Position numbers and translations under genes: made by a program. This document shows, piece by piece, positions 8,883-17,725 of a DNA stretch of 64,000 bases (position 1 is its first letter; each line of letters starts with the position of its first letter). Where the stretch lies: positions 44,421-108,420 of the forward strand of contig WHTV01000001.1 of NCBI GenBank assembly GCA_009377535.1, in the 5' to 3' direction. The stretch is from Kiloniellaceae bacterium. GTDB lineage: Bacteria > Pseudomonadota > Alphaproteobacteria > Kiloniellales > Kiloniellaceae. A model generated the notes under the pieces. It did no database searches. It was not told where the DNA came from and saw nothing but the letters and a program-made list of their open reading frames with translations.

Positions 8883-9167
8883 CTATTTGAACTCGACCTC
8901 CACGAAGGCGCATTCGCCGGCGCGGGGGTTGACCACGTTGTGCTCGACGCCGGCTTGGCGGAAGTAGGAGACGCCGGCGGTCAGCTGGGCGGTTGTCTCC
9001 TTGCCGTCCTTGTCGACGATCGTCAGCGGCCCCGTGGTGAGCGGCACGATGACGTAGTCGAGCTCGTGTCGGTGGAAGCCGGTCTCGCCGCCGGGCGGAA
9101 ACCGCCACAGCGTCACACGGGTGCGCGCGTTGTCTTCCTGAATCGTGCCGCTGGCCTTGGCCGTCAT
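8883..9167 (-). CDS. Small cupin-domain protein
   Basis: Single-domain cupin of 94 residues. The ATG at 9167 is preceded by GGGAGAA on the minus strand; a longer open frame up to 9245 lacks such a site. The first cupin motif is seen in GGETGFHRHELDYVIVPL and the second in AGVSYFRQAGVEHNVVNP, with the metal-type histidines HRH and H in GVEHNV. It looks like a beta-barrel enzyme or sensor of unknown substrate. The TRAP permease gene lies ~100 bp further along on the same strand, so it could be the promoter-distal gene of that transport operon. This is inference. Confidence 0.75.
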   Translation of the reverse strand: MTAKASGTIQEDNARTRVTLWRFPPGGETGFHRHELDYVIVPLTTGPLTIVDKDGKETTAQLTAGVSYFRQAGVEHNVVNPRAGECAFVEVEFK

Positions 9168-9268
9168 GATCGCGTTCTCCCGGTGCACAATGAAAGGATC
9201 AGGGTAGCGCAGCGATGCTCTTCGCCTAGCACCAGGCCGCGACATTCATTGGGGGCAGGCGCGGAACG

Positions 9269-11083
9269 CTACGCCGCCACCCCAAAGGCGAAGATCGCCA
9301 CCGCGCCGGCGATGAGCGCCGCGCCGCGCTGCCAGAGCGGATCGCCGACGCCGATGAGGCCGCGGCTGAGCAGCCAAAGGCCGAAGCCGATCTTGGCCAG
9401 GGCGAGGAGCGCCAGCAGCGGTGCCGTGTCCGGCGCGATGAGCGCCGGGTTGGCGACGAAGGCGAGCGGTACCAGGTAGAGCCCGAGGCCGAGACGCATG
9501 GCCTGGCCGGCCACCGGCACCCAGGGCGTTTGCGCCATGCCGGCGGCGATGAAGACCGTGCCGCAGACCGGCGGCGTGATGGTCGACAACAGCGCATACC
9601 AGAACACGAAGAGGTGCGCCTGCAGCGCCGGCAGGCCGAGTTCCTGCAGCGCCGGGCCGGCGACCGAGATGCAGATCACGTAGGCCGCCGTGGTCGGCAC
9701 CTCCATGCCGAGGATGAGACAGGCCAGCGCGGTCAGCAGCAGCGCGCCCCAGAGCTCGCCGCCGGACAGCGCGATGATCACCGAGGTCACCTTCACGCCG
9801 AGGCCGGTGAGGTTCAGGACTCCGATGACGATGCCGGCGCAGAGGATGATGGCGGCGATGGCGGCGATCTGCCGCGCCGCGCCGTTGCAGGCGCCTTCGA
9901 GGCGCCGCAGGCCGTCGCCGAGCGAGATCCGGCCGCGGCGGTCGGCGACGAGCAGCGCGGCGGCGGCAAAGATGGCGAGGCCGGCCGCGTACTGCGGCGT
10001 GTAGCCGGTGAAGAAGAGCACGCCAAGCAGCAGGCCGAAGGGCACCAGGAAGAACGGCACCGTGGCGATCAGCGTGGCGCGGTCGGGCAGTTCCTCGCGC
10101 GACAGGCCCTGGAGACCGTAGCGCCGGGCGAAGCGGTCGACGCCGCACCAGGTCGCCCAGAAGAACAGGATGGCCGGCAGGATCGCCGCCGCCATGATCG
10201 CCGTGTAGGGCAGCCGCAGCAGCTCCACCATGATGAAGGCGCCGGCGCCCATCAGCGGCGGCATGATCTGGCCGCCGCTGGAGGCCACCGCCTCGACCGC
10301 CGCGGCGAAGGAGGCGGGATAGCCGAGCCGCTTCATGGCCGGCAGGGTGATGGCGCCGGTGGAGGCCACGTTGGCCGAGGCGGAGCCGGAGATCGAGCCG
10401 AAGAAGGCCGAGGACAGCACGGCGACCTTGGCTGCGCCGGCGCGGAAGCGCCCGGCCAGGCGCGTTGCCAGCGCCATGAAGCCGGCGCCGCCCTCGCCCG
10501 CGCCGACGAAGGCGCCGAGGATGACGAAGACCGCCACCACGTTCACCGAGACGCCGGTGAGCTCGCCCCAGACACCGCCCTCGGCGATGGTCAGGGTGCC
10601 GAGGAAGGAGTTCACCGGAATCCCCGGGTGACCGAACTGGCCCGGCAGGTGTTGCCCGAAGAGGCCATACGCCAGGGCTGCGAGGGCGACCAGCGGCAGG
10701 GCGAGCTTGATGGCGCGGCGCGCCATCTCCAGCACCGTCACGATGAGCAGCGCGGCAAGGCCGTACTGCAGGCTGCCGCGCAGGCTGCCGTACTGGTCGT
10801 CGAGCGCCTTCAGGTTCACGATGACGTAGAGGCAGGCTGCCAGCCCGGCAAGGCAGAGCCCCCAGCCGGCCCAGCGCAGGAGCGCGTTCTCCTCGCGCAC
10901 GGCGATGAAGACCCAGGGCAACGCGAGCATCAGGTGGAGCGGACGGCTCACCAGGTTGGGGATCAGCCCGGCGAAAATGAGCCAGAGATGGAAGCCGACT
11001 GAAGCCAGGGCGAGCAAGGTGAACACGACACGCCAAGCCGTCGCGCCTCGCGGCGCGCTGGCGCTGTGCTGTTCCCCCGTCAC
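9269..11083 (-). CDS. TRAP transporter fused permease subunit (4TM/12TM, TAXI type)
   Basis: Inner-membrane permease of 604 residues in which the small (DctQ-like) and large (DctM-like) TRAP subunits are fused, as usual for TAXI-TRAP systems. The N-terminal ~4 helices are followed by a DctM-type block with typical glycine-rich segments (for example FVGAGEGGAGFMALATRL and SSGGQIMPPLMGAGAF). It drives sodium- or proton-coupled uptake of an organic acid handed over by the periplasmic binding protein encoded just upstream (26 bp gap). The start is GTG 11083; no better start is evident. The substrate cannot be told from the sequence. Confidence 0.92.
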   Translation of the reverse strand: MTGEQHSASAPRGATAWRVVFTLLALASVGFHLWLIFAGLIPNLVSRPLHLMLALPWVFIAVREENALLRWAGWGLCLAGLAACLYVIVNLKALDDQYGSLRGSLQYGLAALLIVTVLEMARRAIKLALPLVALAALAYGLFGQHLPGQFGHPGIPVNSFLGTLTIAEGGVWGELTGVSVNVVAVFVILGAFVGAGEGGAGFMALATRLAGRFRAGAAKVAVLSSAFFGSISGSASANVASTGAITLPAMKRLGYPASFAAAVEAVASSGGQIMPPLMGAGAFIMVELLRLPYTAIMAAAILPAILFFWATWCGVDRFARRYGLQGLSREELPDRATLIATVPFFLVPFGLLLGVLFFTGYTPQYAAGLAIFAAAALLVADRRGRISLGDGLRRLEGACNGAARQIAAIAAIILCAGIVIGVLNLTGLGVKVTSVIIALSGGELWGALLLTALACLILGMEVPTTAAYVICISVAGPALQELGLPALQAHLFVFWYALLSTITPPVCGTVFIAAGMAQTPWVPVAGQAMRLGLGLYLVPLAFVANPALIAPDTAPLLALLALAKIGFGLWLLSRGLIGVGDPLWQRGAALIAGAVAIFAFGVAA

Positions 11084-11109
11084 CTTTCCGGTCAGCCCGC
11101 GTGGCTAGC

Positions 11110-12069
11110 CTACATCAGGCCGCCGGGCACCTCGATGCCGGCTTCCTTGTAGTACTTGAGGGCGCCAGGATGCAGCGTCGCGCCGAGGGTCTCCAGCATC
11201 GCCGCAGTCACGCCGTTCCACCAGGGATTGGCCTTGGCCATGTCGCCCTTGCGCTCCCAGAAGCTCTTGGTGAGCTGGTAGGCCGTCGCCTCGTCCATCT
11301 CGCTGGTGGTGTAGGTGCCGACTGGCAGAGAGGTGGTGACCACATCCGTGTCGATGCCCGGATAGGTGTCGGCGGGAATCACCAGCCTGGTGCGCCCGGT
11401 CGCCGCGACCTGCGCGTCGGTCATCGACAGCAGCCGGACCTTGGTGCCGGCGGCCGCCTCCATGACGTTGGGGGCGGGGTAGGAGCCGGCAGTGGCGAAG
11501 CCGTCGATCTGGCCGTTCTTCAGCGCCGGCACGGCGGAGTTCAGCTCCACGTCCACCAGATTCACCTGGCCGGCGACTCCGAAGGTCTCGAAGTTCTTTT
11601 CCGCTTCGCTGGCGCCGAAGCTGCCCTTGCCGATGATGAAGCTTTTGCCGGCGAGGTCGGCGAAGTCGCTGACGCCGGAGTCCTCGCGCACCAGGTAGTG
11701 CATGGTGAGGAAGGGAATCGGAAACAGGCTGCGCAGCTTTTCGAAGGCGGGGTCCTTGGGCTCGAACTGGCCCTTGCCGGCGATGGCGGCCTGCGCCAGG
11801 GCGGGCGGCGTGGTGAAGACGTAGTTGCCGCTGCGATTGGCGGCCTCCTTCACGTTCTGCACCGACCCCTGGCTTTCCTCCACGGTCACGATGACCGCGC
11901 CGTCGGTGCCGGCCTTCACGGCCTCGGCGATCTGCACCGCCATCTGGTAGTAGGAGGTGCCGGACTTGGCCGACTTGTAGGTGACGCGGGTCTCGGCCGC
12001 GGCGCCCTGGGCGAGTGCGGCGATCGCCGCCGCGGCTGCCAGCGCGGCGACCAGGCTGTTGCGAAACAT
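11110..12069 (-). CDS. TAXI-family TRAP transporter solute-binding protein
   Basis: Periplasmic binding protein of 319 residues. The ATG at 12069 has AAGGAG seven bases upstream and a clear signal peptide ending near AQGAAA. The TAXI hallmark region SGTSYYQMAVQIAEAVK lies at the N-terminus of the mature protein, followed by VTVEESQGSVQNVKEA. It delivers a ligand, possibly a dicarboxylate or amino-acid-like molecule, to the fused permease encoded 26 bp downstream. The frame is open further upstream to 12228, but that extension has no ribosome site and would hide the signal peptide. Confidence 0.93.
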   Translation of the reverse strand: MFRNSLVAALAAAAAIAALAQGAAAETRVTYKSAKSGTSYYQMAVQIAEAVKAGTDGAVIVTVEESQGSVQNVKEAANRSGNYVFTTPPALAQAAIAGKGQFEPKDPAFEKLRSLFPIPFLTMHYLVREDSGVSDFADLAGKSFIIGKGSFGASEAEKNFETFGVAGQVNLVDVELNSAVPALKNGQIDGFATAGSYPAPNVMEAAAGTKVRLLSMTDAQVAATGRTRLVIPADTYPGIDTDVVTTSLPVGTYTTSEMDEATAYQLTKSFWERKGDMAKANPWWNGVTAAMLETLGATLHPGALKYYKEAGIEVPGGLM

Positions 12070-12249
12070 GAGGGCTGCTCCTTGCTGAGGCTTGCTGCCC
12101 GGCGCCGCTCCCGCGGCCCGCGCTTCACCGATCAATAGCGGGCGCGGCGGCCGGCGTAAAGGCCGACCGCCGGAAGCGCTTGCGACTGGCCGGCAAGCCC
12201 CCATATCCAGCTTGATCTTTGCATTCACAAGGACGGAGGAACGCCATTA

Positions 12250-12501
12250 ATGAAATGTCCCGTCGACAACGAGATCCTCGTGATGACCGAACGCAACGGC
12301 GTGGAGATCGACTACTGCCCGACCTGCCGCGGGGTGTGGCTCGATCGCGGCGAACTGGACAAGATCGTCGACCGCAGCGCGGCCGCCGGCGCGCCGGACC
12401 CCGGCAGCCGCGGGGATTACCGTCCCCGCGAAGGCGAGCGGGGACACAAGCCCTACCGCAAAAAGAAGGAATCCTTTCTCGGGGAGCTGTTCGACTTCTG
12501 A
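12250..12501 (+). CDS. Zinc-ribbon protein (TFIIB-type zinc finger family)
   Basis: An 83-residue protein preceded by a GGAGGAA ribosome site. The N-terminus carries a two-CxxC-type zinc ribbon, MKCPVDNE and YCPTCRGVWLDRGELD, which is the standard pattern of the bacterial zf-TFIIB family. A basic, poorly structured tail (YRKKKESFLGELFDF) follows. Members are often single-domain and of unknown role, possibly nucleic-acid or protein contacts. It is divergent from the TRAP binding protein gene. Confidence 0.85.
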   Translation: MKCPVDNEILVMTERNGVEIDYCPTCRGVWLDRGELDKIVDRSAAAGAPDPGSRGDYRPREGERGHKPYRKKKESFLGELFDF

Positions 12502-12624
12502 GCAGACTTCGGTAGCGGCGGGCCCGCAGGAAACCATTCGTACCCCACTTTTGTTGCTTGAAGAGATCGGCAGACACGCCGATATGAACGCCTGCGGGGA
12601 ACCGTGGCCTGAGCGGAGAAACTC

Positions 12625-13239
12625 TTGGTAGATCAGTCTGTTACAGCACGCCGGTCGATGTCTCGGTCGCTGCTGCTGGCGGTGCGGCGTTGCGGCAATC
12701 CCTCCGCGATCCCGCTCGACTCGATTTTGGCCGATCTGGGCAACCGCTCCTTCGGCTGGTCGATCATGCTCTTCGCCCTGTTCAACCTGATTCCCATGCC
12801 GATCGGCTCGAACATGATCACCGCCGTGCCCCTCCTGCTGCTGACGGCGCAGATGGCGCTGGGCCTCGCGCACGTTCGCCTGCCGGCCTTCATCGCCCGG
12901 CGCCCGGTCTCGCGGCGTGGATTCCAGCGCGTCGTGCTGCGCCTGAAGCCTGTCCTGCGGCCGCTCGAACGGATCATCCGGCCGCGCCACGTCTGGCTGT
13001 TTCAGCGGCGCTGCGAATGCTTCGTAGGTGCCTATCTCTTCGTCGTGGCGACGGCACTGTTCCTGCCGATCCCTTTGAGCGGCTTCATCTCCGCCTTCGC
13101 GCTCTTCATTACCGGCGTGGGGCTCGCCGAGCGCGACGGCACCATCACGCTGCTCGGCCTGGTAATCGGGCTGGCCGCGATCGGCGTCACCCTGGCCGCG
13201 GCCACCACCATCGTCATCGGCGTCCAGGCGGCGACCTGA
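12625..13239 (+). CDS. ExoD-family inner-membrane protein
   Basis: A 204-residue integral membrane protein of the exopolysaccharide synthesis ExoD family. The start is TTG 12625 with GGAGAA upstream. The family hallmark is the short cytoplasmic start followed by FALFNLIPMPIGSNMITAVPLLLLTAQM; a second long hydrophobic half holds ALFLPIPLSGFISAFALFITGVGLAERDG. Rhizobial ExoD affects exopolysaccharide production and nodulation, but its biochemical role is unclear. No polysaccharide gene lies next to it here. It converges on the MFS gene. Confidence 0.8.
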   Translation: MVDQSVTARRSMSRSLLLAVRRCGNPSAIPLDSILADLGNRSFGWSIMLFALFNLIPMPIGSNMITAVPLLLLTAQMALGLAHVRLPAFIARRPVSRRGFQRVVLRLKPVLRPLERIIRPRHVWLFQRRCECFVGAYLFVVATALFLPIPLSGFISAFALFITGVGLAERDGTITLLGLVIGLAAIGVTLAAATTIVIGVQAAT

Positions 13240-13252
13240 TTCCCTCGCCGAA

Positions 13253-14497
13253 CTACTCCGCGGCGTCCGCGACAGGGGCGGGCAGCACGGGTATGCGCCC
13301 GATCAGCACTTCCGCGCCGGGGCGCGGATGGCGCGGCACGTTGAGCGCGAGGATCAGCGAGCAGCAGGCCATGGCGCTGCCGGCCAGGAAGACCGCGGCC
13401 GGGGAGATCAGCCAGAGGAAGCCGAAGGCGACCGGGATAAAGACCGCGGCGATGTGATTGATGGTGAAGCTGACGCCGGCGGTGGAGGCGATGTCGGCTG
13501 GGTCGGCGATCTTCTGGAAGTAGGTCTTGATGGCGATGGCCAACGCGAAGAACAGGTGGTCGACCACATAGAGCCCGGCTGCCACCGTGGCGCTCTCGAC
13601 GAAGGCGTAGGCGGTGAACACGCCAATGAGGCCGAGGTACTCGAAGATCAGCGCCTTGCGCTCGCCGATGCGGCCGATGAGGCGGCCGATCTTCGGCGCC
13701 AGCCAGACGTTGATGGCGGCGTTGATGAGGAACAGCAGGGCGATGGCGCCGACGTCGTAGTGGAACTTCTCCACCATGAGGAAGCCGGCGAAGACGACGA
13801 AGATCTGCCGCCGCGCACCGGACATGAAGACCAGCGCGTAGTAGAGCCAGTAGCGCTTGCGCAACACCATGTGCTTGTGCTGCTCGACCGGCTGCCTGAA
13901 CTGCGGGAAGCCGAGCCAGGCGACCAGCGCAACAACGGCGGTGAGGCCGCCGCCGATCAGGTAGATCCACAGGTAGTCGAGCGCCAGCAGGTTGCTGGTG
14001 AACCACACCAGGCCATAGACGATGATCGAAGTGAAGGAGCCGATGGCGATAAGGCGGCCGAGGGCCTCCGGCGCGCGCACCTTGTCGATCCACTGCAGCG
14101 AGAGCGAGACCTGCAGGGTCTCGTAGTAGTGATAGCCCAGAGACATCACGACGGTGGTGATGTAGATGCCCAGCACCGTGGGGAAGAAGCCGGTCGCCGC
14201 CGTGCCGATCCCGAGCAGCAGCAGCGAGAGGATCGCCAGGCGCTGCTCGCGGATCAGCAGCAGCAGGAAGACCACGCCGAAGGCGAGGAACCCAGGCACC
14301 TCGCGCAGCGACTGCATGATGCCGATCTCGATCCCGCCGAAGGCTGCACGCTCGTAGGCGAAGTTGTTGATCAACGCCTGCCAGGTGGCAAAGGACAGAG
14401 GCACGGCGGCCGCCATCAACAGCAGCAGGACCTCCGGCCGGCGCCAGCGGGCCAGCGGGGCGGCGAGGTCGGGCGCGGGGATTCCGGTCGTTTGCAT
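13253..14497 (-). CDS. Major facilitator superfamily transporter
   Basis: Twelve-helix MFS protein of 414 residues, starting at ATG 14497. Hydrophobic segments alternate throughout, with short basic loops such as LLIREQRLAIL between helices 2 and 3 and GRLIGRIGERKAL in the second half, which match the MFS loop A position. The substrate cannot be deduced. An AraC-type regulator is encoded divergently only 53 bp away, the usual arrangement for a regulated drug or metabolite exporter. Confidence 0.85.
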   Translation of the reverse strand: MQTTGIPAPDLAAPLARWRRPEVLLLLMAAAVPLSFATWQALINNFAYERAAFGGIEIGIMQSLREVPGFLAFGVVFLLLLIREQRLAILSLLLLGIGTAATGFFPTVLGIYITTVVMSLGYHYYETLQVSLSLQWIDKVRAPEALGRLIAIGSFTSIIVYGLVWFTSNLLALDYLWIYLIGGGLTAVVALVAWLGFPQFRQPVEQHKHMVLRKRYWLYYALVFMSGARRQIFVVFAGFLMVEKFHYDVGAIALLFLINAAINVWLAPKIGRLIGRIGERKALIFEYLGLIGVFTAYAFVESATVAAGLYVVDHLFFALAIAIKTYFQKIADPADIASTAGVSFTINHIAAVFIPVAFGFLWLISPAAVFLAGSAMACCSLILALNVPRHPRPGAEVLIGRIPVLPAPVADAAE

Positions 14498-14550
14498 CGA
14501 CCCGATATACCCCTCCCGCAGCTGCCCGTCTTGCTATAGAATGCCAAGCA

Positions 14551-15417
14551 ATGGCTGGAAACGGACAAAGCGGGACTCTGGGCGGTCGCGCGCCGCGGGT
14601 GCTGCGGCGCGGCCCCGAGCACGTCCACGGCGGCCCCTCGCCCGACCACCCCGGCAACCTGGACGACCCGCTGCGGCCCGTCGCGCCCATGGCGATCGAT
14701 TACCTCGGCGCCTCGCTCAGGCCCTGGCACCACCACCGGCGCGGCCAGCTGCTCTACGCCGACTCGGGAGTCATGCAGGTCGGCACCGCGGCCGGCACCT
14801 GGGTGGTGGCGCCGGAGCAGGCGGTCTGGGTGCCGCCCGGCATCGAGCACCAGGTCGGCCACCGCGCGGGGGTCGCCATGCGCACGCTCTACGTCGATGC
14901 CGACGTGGCACGCGAGCTGCCCGGCGAATGCTGCGTGGTGGCGGTGCCGCCGCTGCTGCGCCAGCTCATCCTGCGCGCCATGGCCATCGGCCTCGACTAC
15001 CAGCCGGCGGGACCGGCGGCGCGCGTCATGGCGGTGATCCTCGACGAGTTGCGCGCGCTGAAACCCGAGCCCCTGCACCTGCCGCACCCGCGCGACCCGC
15101 GCCTGGTGAAGATCGCCGAGGCGCTGCTGGCCGACCCCGCCGACGGCCGCGCCCTGGCCGACTGGGCCAAGGCGGCCGGCGCCAGCGCGCGCACCCTGGC
15201 GCGCCTCTTCGTGAAGGAGACCGGCATGACCTTCGGCGCCTGGCGCGAGCGCCTGCGGCTCACCTCGGCCGTCACCCGCCTCGCCGAGGGCGCGCCGGTG
15301 ACATCAGTCGCCTACGACCTCGGCTACCAGAGCCCCAGCGCCTTCATCGCCATGTTCCGCCGCAGCCTCGGCGACACCCCCGGCCGCTATTTGAAAAGAG
15401 CCGGGGAGGGTGGATAG
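14551..15417 (+). CDS. AraC-family transcriptional regulator with N-terminal cupin
   Basis: A 288-residue regulator. The N-terminal half is an AraC cupin (LRPWHHHRRGQLLYADSGVMQV, then WVVAPEQAVWVPPGIEHQV). The C-terminal ~100 residues form two helix-turn-helix units, ending in the family motif VAYDLGYQSPSAFIAMFRRSLGDTPGRY. This architecture matches the NimR/YeaM-like group, which regulates a divergent MFS exporter. The divergent MFS gene here is therefore the likely target. The 53-bp shared intergenic space must hold both promoters; I could not assign convincing boxes. Start ATG 14551. Confidence 0.9.
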   Translation: MAGNGQSGTLGGRAPRVLRRGPEHVHGGPSPDHPGNLDDPLRPVAPMAIDYLGASLRPWHHHRRGQLLYADSGVMQVGTAAGTWVVAPEQAVWVPPGIEHQVGHRAGVAMRTLYVDADVARELPGECCVVAVPPLLRQLILRAMAIGLDYQPAGPAARVMAVILDELRALKPEPLHLPHPRDPRLVKIAEALLADPADGRALADWAKAAGASARTLARLFVKETGMTFGAWRERLRLTSAVTRLAEGAPVTSVAYDLGYQSPSAFIAMFRRSLGDTPGRYLKRAGEGG

Positions 15418-15492
15418 CCTGGGATTTCCTGCTTGCGGAAGCTTCCGATTTGTAGAGTCCTGCAAGAGATCAGAGCTTGGAGAGAACACGTC

Positions 15493-15894
15493 ATGGCTTT
15501 CGCCCTCAAGAACCTCGACCACGTGGTGGTCTGCGTCAGCGACCTCGAACGCGCACTGAAGTTCTACATCGAGGTGCTGGGCTGCCGCGAGGAGCGCCGC
15601 GTCGAGCGCATTGGCCTCGTCCAGCTGCGCGCCGGCGCCTCGATGATCGACCTGCAACTGACCAAGCCCGACGCTGAAGCGGGCTCTGGCGGTGGCGGGC
15701 GCAACATGGACCACTTCGCGATCCGCATCGAACCCTTCGATCCGCCGGCCCTGCGCCGCCACCTGGAAGGCTTCGGCATCGATCCCGGCGAAGTGGTGCA
15801 GCGCTACGGCGCCGAGGGCGACGGCCCCTCGGTCTACATCAGCGACCCAGACGGCAACACCATCGAGCTGAAGGGCCCGGCAGAGGCAGGGTGA
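15493..15894 (+). CDS. VOC-family (glyoxalase/bleomycin-resistance fold) protein
   Basis: A 133-residue single VOC domain starting at ATG 15493, which has GGAGAG upstream. NLDHVVVCVSDLERALKFYIEVLG is the first beta-alpha-beta module with the metal-type His. The second half holds NMDHFAIRIE and ends with VYISDPDGNTIELKG, whose Glu is the usual fourth metal ligand. It is probably a metal-dependent lyase or thiol-transfer enzyme; the substrate is unknown. The frame continues upstream to 15433 without a ribosome site. Confidence 0.85.
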   Translation: MAFALKNLDHVVVCVSDLERALKFYIEVLGCREERRVERIGLVQLRAGASMIDLQLTKPDAEAGSGGGGRNMDHFAIRIEPFDPPALRRHLEGFGIDPGEVVQRYGAEGDGPSVYISDPDGNTIELKGPAEAG

Positions 15895-15922
15895 GGGCGC
15901 TTTCCCTTAGAATGCTCGCGCT

Positions 15923-16333
15923 TCAAGACGGCTGTACGATGACCATCCAGGACACGCCGAAGCGGTCGGCGACCATGCCGAAGCGCGGGCTGAAGAAGGT
16001 CTTGGCGAGCGGCATCTGCACCTCGCCGCCGTCGGCAAGCGCGGCGAAGGTCTTTTCCGCCTCGGTCTCGTCGGTGACGGTGAGCGACAGCGAGACGCCG
16101 GCGAAGTGGGGCGCGCCCTGGCAGCGGCCGTCGGAGCCCATCACCCTTGACCCATCGATCTTGAGGGACATGTGCATCACCTTGTCCTCGCTGCCGGGCG
16201 GCACCATGTCCGGCTGCTGCGGGCTGTCCTTGAAGCGCATGAGCATCTCCACTTCGGCGCCGAGCGCGCGCTGATAGAATCCGGCCGCCTCCTCGGCGCG
16301 GCCGTCGAAGAACAGGTAGGGCTCGACGTGCAT
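15923..16333 (-). CDS. PhnB-like VOC-family protein
   Basis: A 136-residue protein of the PhnB / 3-demethylubiquinone methyltransferase-like glyoxalase group. It has a strong AAGGAGG ribosome site before ATG 16333. The start VEPYLFFDGRAEEAAGFYQRALGAEVEMLMRFKD and the tail FSPRFGMVADRFGVSWMV are characteristic of the group. The biochemical role is generally unknown despite the family name. It lies 23 bp downstream of the methyltransferase gene on the same strand, so the two may be co-transcribed. Confidence 0.88.
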   Translation of the reverse strand: MHVEPYLFFDGRAEEAAGFYQRALGAEVEMLMRFKDSPQQPDMVPPGSEDKVMHMSLKIDGSRVMGSDGRCQGAPHFAGVSLSLTVTDETEAEKTFAALADGGEVQMPLAKTFFSPRFGMVADRFGVSWMVIVQPS

Positions 16334-16356
16334 GGCTTTTCCTCCTTGTCGGCTGG

Positions 16357-17169
16357 TCAGGGTTCTCCAGGTGCGAGCCGCCCCACCAGAATGTAGCTGA
16401 GCGGCAGCTGCTGCGGCTGATTTTCCATGTGGGCGCGGGTGCCGATATTGTGAGCGAACTCCTCGAAGTCCTCGAGGGCGAAGCCGGACCTCACCAGACC
16501 CATGACGACGTCGCTCATCTTGTGAAAGGACCAGTAGCAGGGAGTCGCGGCATAATCCTGGTTGGCCCAGTAGTCGAGGCCGCGGTCGCTGCGGTAGGGT
16601 TCGCCGCGGAAGTAGGACTCGTCGGGCTGCGGCGGGCCGCCGCTATCGCGGTCGTCGTACATGTTGAGGATCGGGTGGTCCTCGTAGATGACGAGACGGC
16701 CGCCGGGCTTCAGGAGGCGCCGGGCGGTGCCGAAGAACTCCTTCAAGTCGGGCATCCAGCCGAGCACGCCGATGGTGACCAGGGCGAGATCGAAGCGCCC
16801 GTCGTAGCGCGCCGGGATCTTGGCTATCTCGCTCTGCACGAACTCCGCTTCGATGCTGCCGGTGGCGGCCAGCTCGCGCGCCTGCTCGAGGAAGGCGGCG
16901 GCGAAGTCGAAGCCGGTGACCGAAGCGGCACCGAGATTCTTGATCGAGAGCAGCTCGCACGCGTTGTTGCAGCAGAGCTGCGCCACCGCCTTGCCCGCCA
17001 GGCCGAGGGCCTCGAGCCGCGCGGTCAGCGTCGCGTCGAGCACGGAGAAGCCGGGCTTGGCAAAGCCTTCCAACAGGCGGGCGTACTGGCCGTGGGCGCG
17101 GTGGCGTTCCGCGGCTTCGTTCCAAGCGCCGCGGTTGGCGGCGACGATGGCGTCCTTCGAAAGGGTCAT
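16357..17169 (-). CDS. Class I SAM-dependent methyltransferase
   Basis: A 270-residue methyltransferase starting at ATG 17169 with GGGGAAA upstream; the longer open frame to 17817 overlaps genes on the other strand and is not coding. The Rossmann core shows VAQLCCNNACELLSIKNLGA (atypical motif I with two adjacent cysteines), FDFAAAFLEQARE, the acidic FDLALVTIGVLGWMPDL, and LLKPGGRLVIYEDHPIL. This pattern resembles small-molecule methyltransferases of unknown substrate. The PhnB-like gene follows after 23 bp. Confidence 0.85.
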   Translation of the reverse strand: MTLSKDAIVAANRGAWNEAAERHRAHGQYARLLEGFAKPGFSVLDATLTARLEALGLAGKAVAQLCCNNACELLSIKNLGAASVTGFDFAAAFLEQARELAATGSIEAEFVQSEIAKIPARYDGRFDLALVTIGVLGWMPDLKEFFGTARRLLKPGGRLVIYEDHPILNMYDDRDSGGPPQPDESYFRGEPYRSDRGLDYWANQDYAATPCYWSFHKMSDVVMGLVRSGFALEDFEEFAHNIGTRAHMENQPQQLPLSYILVGRLAPGEP

Positions 17170-17288
17170 GAGATTTCCCCGGGCGATGCCGCCCCATCCT
17201 AGCGTCTTCTGCGGGAAAAGTAACTTCCGCGCGAGCCTGCGGGGCTGCGGCAAGTCGCACCTGGACAGCGCCTGGCAAAGGGGCTTTA

Positions 17289-17630
17289 GTGGAGCCCATG
17301 AGCAAGCTTGCGCGCCTGCTGACTTTCGTCCTGCTCGCGGCCTTTGCCGCGGCGCCCCTTGCGTCTGTGGCGGATGCCACGGCGATGACGGTGAAGATGT
17401 CGCTCGTGGCGACGGACGACGGGGCGGACTGCGAGAACTGTTCCGGCGATCAGGACAAGGCGCCGCTCTGCGACCAGGCCTGCACGACTTCTCTGCCAGC
17501 GCTGCCAGTGGGCATAGCCTTGGAGAGCCCTGCAGCCGCTGCCGGTGTCGAGGCGGCGCCGGGCGGCCTCCTTGCCGGCTGGTCCGGGCCACCCGATCCT
17601 TCCCCGCCCAGAGCCTCCCTCCTGAGCTGA
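17289..17630 (+). CDS. Small secreted cysteine protein of the copper/SCO cluster
   Basis: A protein of 113 residues (110 if ATG 17298 is used). GTG 17289 has AAAGGGG five bases before it. The signal peptide is LARLLTFVLLAAFAAAPLASVADA. The mature part has a CENC pair and, nine residues on, C-x3-C (PLCDQAC), a plausible copper or disulphide site. The Pro/Ala-rich tail has no clear fold. I do not recognise a family. Its place ahead of a cytochrome c, a DUF411 protein and SCO1 suggests a role in periplasmic copper handling (inference). Confidence 0.55.
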   Translation: MEPMSKLARLLTFVLLAAFAAAPLASVADATAMTVKMSLVATDDGADCENCSGDQDKAPLCDQACTTSLPALPVGIALESPAAAAGVEAAPGGLLAGWSGPPDPSPPRASLLS

Positions 17631-17725
17631 CGCCGGCAGGCCTGCGGCCGCCGATGTTCGTACTGTCGCGCGAGTCCGCGCGGGCGCTGCGGCTTGGTCG
17701 TGGCTTTGGTGAAGGAGAGGCGGAG

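Noticed and set aside
9530-11002. Long plus-strand frame of 490 codons opposite the TRAP permease
   Set aside because: Composition is Gly/Asp/Arg-rich without hydrophobic pattern. The minus strand gives a complete TRAP permease.
16820-17725. Upstream extension of the cytochrome c frame back to 16820
   Set aside because: It runs antisense to the methyltransferase gene. A signal peptide and ribosome site fix the start at 17726.
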